Assembly (NCBI GenBank): GCA_942493335.1
Contig: OW818693.1
Location: forward strand, 248,001 to 312,000
Length of the DNA stretch: 64,000 bases
Reading direction: 5' to 3'
Source: JAEWSN01 sp942493335
GTDB taxonomy: Bacteria; Bacillota; Clostridia; DSM-8532
Positions 59,878 through 64,000 of the stretch are shown in pieces; within the stretch, counting starts at the first letter, position 1; each line of letters begins with the position of its first letter. The position numbers and the translations under genes were made by a program. The notes beneath the pieces are model-generated. The model was not told where the DNA came from, did not search any database, and saw nothing but the letters and a program-made list of their open reading frames with translations.

Positions 59878-60090
59878 TCAGGCCGTAACCCCGGTCACAT
59901 CATAGCCGCTGTCCTCGACGGTTTCCTTCAGCAGGGCTTCCGTGACGGAATCAGCGGATTCCACAACGGCGGTTCCTGTGGCGAGGTCCACCTGGACGGC
60001 CGAAACGCCGGGGACGGCGGACAGATTCCTGGTTACGCGGGCTGTGCAATGGTTGCAGGTCATGCCTGTGATGTTGATGATGCGTTTCAT
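59878..60090 (-). CDS. copZ: CopZ-type copper chaperone
   Basis: This 70-residue HMA-fold protein delivers Cu(I) to CopA. The metal loop GMTCNHC (Cys12, Cys15) is intact. The strand-helix pattern VSAVQVDLATGTAVVESA and the ending VEDSGYDVTGV are typical. AAGGAGG precedes the ATG at 60090. It lies downstream of copA on the same strand, so the two are probably co-transcribed. Confidence 0.93.
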   Translation of the reverse strand: MKRIINITGMTCNHCTARVTRNLSAVPGVSAVQVDLATGTAVVESADSVTEALLKETVEDSGYDVTGVTA

Positions 60091-60207
60091 GGGATTGCCT
60101 CCTTGTTTCTGTCGAATGTTGGTTGTGTCCTTGATGCTTTGTTCATTCGTGTTTTGCCTTGTGATGCCATGTCTTGCGCTGCATGGGTATTATGTCTTGA
60201 ATGCCCT

Positions 60208-62667
60208 TCAGGCCTTGAATGTTTTCAGGCTCAGGGCATTGCTTACCACCGAAACGGAACTCAGACTCATCGCGGCGGCTGCGAATACGGGGTTCAGCAA
60301 CGGTCCGCCGAATGCATACAGTAATCCTGCAGCGACCGGGATGCCCACAAGGTTGTAGAAAAAAGCCCAGAACAGGTTCTGCCGGATGTTCCGGATGGTG
60401 GCGCGGCTGAGTCGCAGCGCGGAGACCACGTCCCGGATGTCGCTCTTCATCAGCACGATGTCGGCCGATGCCATGGCGACATCCGTTCCGGAACCAATCG
60501 CGATTCCGACATCGGACTGGGCGAGTGCGGGCGAATCATTGATCCCGTCACCCACCATGGCGACAACACGGTTTGCAGCCTGAAGTTTTCGGATTTCCTC
60601 AGCCTTCCCGCCCGGCAGCACTTCCGCGAGCACCTGGTCGATGCCGGCTTCCCGTGCGATGGCTTCCGCCGTTTTCCGATGATCCCCGGTGACCATGATG
60701 ACCTGGATGCCCAGATCGCGCAAGCGTTTCACCGCCTGGACACTGCTTTCCTTCAATACATCCGCCGCAGCGACGATTCCGGCCAGACGTCCCCCGACTG
60801 CAAGGAACATGGGGGTTTTCCCCTGTCCGGCAAGTGTCTCGGCCTGATCTAGAAGGGGAGTGGCATCGATGCCGTTGACGGTCAGAAGCTTTTCATTCCC
60901 GAACAGAATGACAGTATTGTCCACACTGGCCTGAATGCCATGTCCCGGCACTGCCTGAAAATCCGCGGCAGGTTTCAGGAAAAGCCCGGATCCTTCCGCC
61001 TTTTTCACGATGGCACGGCTCAGCGGGTGTTCGCTGCCGAACTCCGCAGATGCTGCCCATTGCAGGACCTCATTTCCGGAGAATCCGTCCAGCGGGACGA
61101 CATCCGTGACTTCCGGTTCGCCCTTTGTGAGCGTGCCGGTCTTGTCGAACACGACCGTATCCACACGGTGGGCGTTTTCCAGCGCTTCCCCGCTCTTGAT
61201 GAGGATGCCGAGCTCCGCGCCTTTGCCGGAGCCGACCATGATGGCGGTCGGGGTGGCAAGTCCCAACGCGCATGGGCAGGCGATGACGAGTACTGCAATG
61301 AAAATCGAAAGGGAAAAAACAAGCGATTCGCCGGCGATCAGCCAGATGACGGCGGAAAGAACCGCGATGCCGATCACCACAGGCACAAAGTATCCGGAGA
61401 TGACATCCGCCAGACGTGCGATGGGGGCTTTGCTGCCCTGTGCCTGCTCGACAAGCCGGATGATCTGCGCCAGGGTCGTATCCTGTCCGACGCGGGTGGC
61501 CTTGTAGCGGAGCGCGCCGGATTTGTTGAGACTGGCGCCGGTGACCGCATCGCCCGGTTTCTTGTCCACGGGGAGGCTTTCGCCTGTCAGCATGGATTCA
61601 TCGATGGCTGAAGATCCATCCAGGACGACACCGTCGACCGCGATTTTTTCCCCGGGTCGAACGAGCAGGATGTCACCGATTTCGACTTCCTCCACGGGGA
61701 TTTCGGCCTGAACCTCTCCGTGCAGGACGATAGCGGTTTTTGGTGTCAAACCCATCAGTTTCTTGATCGCTTCGGAGGTGCGCCCTTTTGAAACGGCCTC
61801 CAGGGTTTTTCCAAGCTGGATGAGCGTGATGATGACGCCTGCCGTCTCAAAATACAGGTGATTGACAGCCTGGAAATCCGCCTGGGATATCCGGAAGATG
61901 GCATATATGCTGTAAAGCATTGCAGCGCCGGTTCCGGTTGCAATGAGGGAATCCATGTTCGGGGAACGGTGCAGCAATGCGCGGAAGCCCACGGAGTAAA
62001 ACTTTCTGCCGCTCCAGAGGATGGGGAGGACCAGCGCGAGACAGATCAACGCGTAGACAAGCGGGTATTGCATCGGGTTCATCCAGGATGGGACCGGCCA
62101 TGCAAGCCAGGAGATCATGGGCCCCATCGCCACATAGAGCAGGGGGACGGCGAAAATGGCGGAAAGGATGAACCGACGCCACATGCCCTTGATCTCGGCA
62201 GCTTTTCGGTTAGCATCTTCATCCGTCTTTTGATCGACTTCAACATCATGTGGCTCATATCCGAGATCCCGGATTTTCTGCTTGATCTGGGAAAGCCGGA
62301 TCTTGTCCGGGGCATATGTGAATTGGGCCTTTTCCGTCGCAAGATTCACAGAGGCTTCCAGGACACCGTCCATTTTTGAAACGCCGCGTTCAATGACCCT
62401 GACGCAGGATGCGCAGGTCATGCCGGATACAGGAATGGTGACCGTTTTGGATTCTACGAATGGCGTCGCACCATAACCCGCCTTGTCAACGGAAACAACG
62501 ATGGCTTCCTGTTGCAGGAGAGCCTCGTCATAGGCGACAGAGAGTTTCTCCGTCGCAAGATTCACAACGGCTTCCGAGATGCCGGGAAGTTTCCCGACAG
62601 CACGTTCCACCACTCTTGAACAGGCGGCGCAAGTCATGCCCGATATGGAATAGGTTTCCCTTTTCAT
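60208..62667 (-). CDS. copA: Copper-exporting P-type ATPase
   Basis: This 819-residue P1B-type ATPase pumps Cu(I) out of the cell. Two N-terminal HMA domains carry GMTCAAC (Cys13, Cys16) and GMTCASC (Cys85, Cys88). The membrane metal site is ACPCALGLATPTAIM, the phosphorylated Asp lies in VVFDKTGTLTKGEPEV, and VAMVGDGINDSPALAQSDVG is the hinge. The start at 62667 follows AGGAG. The promoter holds two CsoR-like boxes. Confidence 0.96.
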   Translation of the reverse strand: MKRETYSISGMTCAACSRVVERAVGKLPGISEAVVNLATEKLSVAYDEALLQQEAIVVSVDKAGYGATPFVESKTVTIPVSGMTCASCVRVIERGVSKMDGVLEASVNLATEKAQFTYAPDKIRLSQIKQKIRDLGYEPHDVEVDQKTDEDANRKAAEIKGMWRRFILSAIFAVPLLYVAMGPMISWLAWPVPSWMNPMQYPLVYALICLALVLPILWSGRKFYSVGFRALLHRSPNMDSLIATGTGAAMLYSIYAIFRISQADFQAVNHLYFETAGVIITLIQLGKTLEAVSKGRTSEAIKKLMGLTPKTAIVLHGEVQAEIPVEEVEIGDILLVRPGEKIAVDGVVLDGSSAIDESMLTGESLPVDKKPGDAVTGASLNKSGALRYKATRVGQDTTLAQIIRLVEQAQGSKAPIARLADVISGYFVPVVIGIAVLSAVIWLIAGESLVFSLSIFIAVLVIACPCALGLATPTAIMVGSGKGAELGILIKSGEALENAHRVDTVVFDKTGTLTKGEPEVTDVVPLDGFSGNEVLQWAASAEFGSEHPLSRAIVKKAEGSGLFLKPAADFQAVPGHGIQASVDNTVILFGNEKLLTVNGIDATPLLDQAETLAGQGKTPMFLAVGGRLAGIVAAADVLKESSVQAVKRLRDLGIQVIMVTGDHRKTAEAIAREAGIDQVLAEVLPGGKAEEIRKLQAANRVVAMVGDGINDSPALAQSDVGIAIGSGTDVAMASADIVLMKSDIRDVVSALRLSRATIRNIRQNLFWAFFYNLVGIPVAAGLLYAFGGPLLNPVFAAAAMSLSSVSVVSNALSLKTFKA

Positions 62668-62712
62668 GCTTTTCTCCTGATTCCGCATGGATGTATGAAT
62701 GAATGATTTTAC

Positions 62713-62768
62713 ATACCTGGTGGGGGTATCTGTCATCATTATATACCCTTGGGGGGTATGCGTGTCAA
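62713..62768 (-). promoter_or_regulatory. copA promoter with two CsoR-like operators
   Basis: On the minus strand TTGACA (62768-62763) and TATATA (62745-62740) are 17 bases apart. The near-palindrome ATACCCTTGGGGGGTAT (62743-62759) lies between them, and a second box, ATACCTGGTGGGGGTAT (62713-62729), lies just after the -10. Both resemble the G-tract inverted repeats bound by the copper repressor CsoR. No csoR gene is in the window. Confidence 0.82.
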
Positions 62769-62900
62769 TCCATAGTGTGAGGATTCCCGCATCGAACATG
62801 CCTGTCGAAATGATATGATAAACAGGACACAATGTGAATGGAACACAGGGACGCTGGGTTCCCAATATGGATAACAGGGATACGATCGACGAGGTGAAGC

Positions 62901-64000
62901 ATGGACGAACTGGAAAGAAGAATCATCGGACTCATTGACGATCATCGTGATGACATTCTCGCCTTTGCCGAGGATGTCCGTCTGCATGCGGAGTCCGGAT
63001 ACCGCGAATTCAGGACGGCCGGGAAACTGGCGGAATTCCTGCGCACGTTGGATCTGCCCACAGAGGAGAATCTGGCCGTAACCGGTGTGAGGGCTGTTCT
63101 TGGAAAGAAACCAGGTTCTTCACAGGTGATCACACAGTCAGGGGAGATCCATCGTCCTGTCACCATCGCCATCCTTGGCGAACTGGATGGCGTTCGATGC
63201 GACAGTCATCCCGATGCGGATCCGAAGACCGGCATTGCACATGCCTGCGGTCATCATGCGCAGTTGGGCGCACTTGTGGGGGCGGCATTTGCCTTGTGTG
63301 ATCCGCAGGTTGCCGCCTGTCTTGACGGAAATGTTGTATTTCTTGGTGTGCCGGCAGAGGAAGGCGTGGACGGGGATTGGAAGCGGGAACTGAAAACGGC
63401 AGGGAGAATCATCATGCAGACCGGAGGGAAGGCGGAACTCGTCCGTCTGGGCGTTTTCGACGGAGTGGATGCCGCACTCGCACATCATGTCCATTTTGCG
63501 GAAACCGATGCGGACATCCTGCTTGGAAACGGCTCGACCAACGGCTATGTCGCCAAGACCGTCACCATCCGCGGAAAGGCCGCCCATGCGGGATCAAAGC
63601 CCCATGAGGGAGTCAATGCGCTGAACGCCGCCGCGTTGGGACTTGCCGCGCTGGCCTATCAGCGGGAAACGTTCCGGGACGAGGATGCGGTACGGGTCCA
63701 CGGCATGATGATCAAAGGCGGAACCGCTGTGAATGTGGTGCCTGAGGAGGCTGTCGTCGAACTCATGGTGAGGGCGAAAACGCTGGAATCCATTCGGGAT
63801 GCCAGTCTCAAGACGGATCACGCCTTCCTCCATGCCTCCCTGGCATTGGGCGCAACCGCTGAAATTGTTGAAATCCCCGGTTATCTGCCGGTCATTGGCA
63901 GTCTGCCGGATTCGACGCAGGAGGCGGCAGCCGGTATTCTGGGGGAGAGTATCATCGTCCGGCCCATTGATCTTGCCAGGCACAACCCCCTTTCCACCGA
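62901..64000 (+). CDS. M20-family amidohydrolase, cut by window end
   Basis: This is the first 366 residues of a metallopeptidase or amidohydrolase of the M20D type (aminoacylase, hippurate or p-aminobenzoyl-glutamate hydrolase like). Metal-site motifs are ACGHHAQLGALVGAA and VPAEEGVDG. HVHFAETDADILLGNGSTNG and KAAHAGSKPHEGVNALNAAA mark the dimerisation domain. The ATG at 62901 follows GAGGTGAAGC. An extended -10, TGATATGAT (62811-62819), may start transcription. The C-terminus lies beyond the window. Confidence 0.88.
   Translation, partial: MDELERRIIGLIDDHRDDILAFAEDVRLHAESGYREFRTAGKLAEFLRTLDLPTEENLAVTGVRAVLGKKPGSSQVITQSGEIHRPVTIAILGELDGVRCDSHPDADPKTGIAHACGHHAQLGALVGAAFALCDPQVAACLDGNVVFLGVPAEEGVDGDWKRELKTAGRIIMQTGGKAELVRLGVFDGVDAALAHHVHFAETDADILLGNGSTNGYVAKTVTIRGKAAHAGSKPHEGVNALNAAALGLAALAYQRETFRDEDAVRVHGMMIKGGTAVNVVPEEAVVELMVRAKTLESIRDASLKTDHAFLHASLALGATAEIVEIPGYLPVIGSLPDSTQEAAAGILGESIIVRPIDLARHNPLST

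Overview
The window looks like the chromosome of an anaerobic, sporulation-lineage Bacillota (class Clostridia); I cannot name the family. Supporting signs are a SpoIID/LytB-type protein, the gene order tmk-yaaR-holB-ricT, ferredoxins with a four-subunit 2-oxoacid:ferredoxin oxidoreductase, DUF5702 and TadE-like pilus proteins, and strong AGGAGG ribosome-binding sites. Base composition is moderately GC-rich by eye. I saw no rRNA, tRNA, CRISPR array, transposase or phage genes.

Region 1 (1-14.4 kb) is surface-appendage machinery. A Tad operon runs from a cpaF/tadA ATPase cut by the window edge through tadB, tadC, TadE-like proteins and a giant DUF5702 protein to a DUF6382-FHA protein. After an extended -10 promoter comes a type IV pilus/type II secretion-like operon: pilC/gspF, small membrane and prepilin-like proteins joined by ATGA overlaps, and a PilT-type ATPase. 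Two paralogous ATP-grasp ligases follow (14.6-16.7 kb). Region 2 (16.8-22.5 kb) holds an HU protein, an Smr-domain protein, glycerol kinase, a detached TadG-like protein and a chemoreceptor. Several intergenic gaps between 1.5 and 17.9 kb carry different short tandem-repeat arrays.

Region 3 (22.7-29.0 kb) is envelope and housekeeping: SpoIID-like protein, lspA, rluD, an HMA-fold protein lacking its metal cysteines, nadD, yqeK, mgtC-like and lepB. Region 4 (29.2-35.9 kb) combines the polyamine importer potABCD, an EAL/HDOD protein and an Orn/Lys/Arg decarboxylase. Region 5 (35.9-40.6 kb) is tmk-yaaR-holB-ricT, a ferredoxin and a TrmN6-like methyltransferase. Region 6 (40.7-44.8 kb) is central metabolism: a lone fumarase/tartrate dehydratase beta subunit, a P-loop ATPase and a korDABC-type operon.

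Region 7 (44.9-52.4 kb) has queT with an attenuator-like leader, an HD protein with RNase R, an NfeD-like/flotillin pair, and a DRE-TIM aldolase behind a structured leader with a terminator. Region 8 (52.7-56.1 kb) is a cysteine-rich MarR regulator, a DUF318 permease sharing operator-like sequences with it, a TcdA-like E1 enzyme and a small membrane protein. Region 9 (56.1-64 kb) has an N-terminally truncated MtaB-like methyltransferase, a PatB/MalY-type beta-lyase and cysK (sulfur metabolism), copZ and copA with two CsoR-like boxes, and an M20 amidohydrolase cut by the window end.
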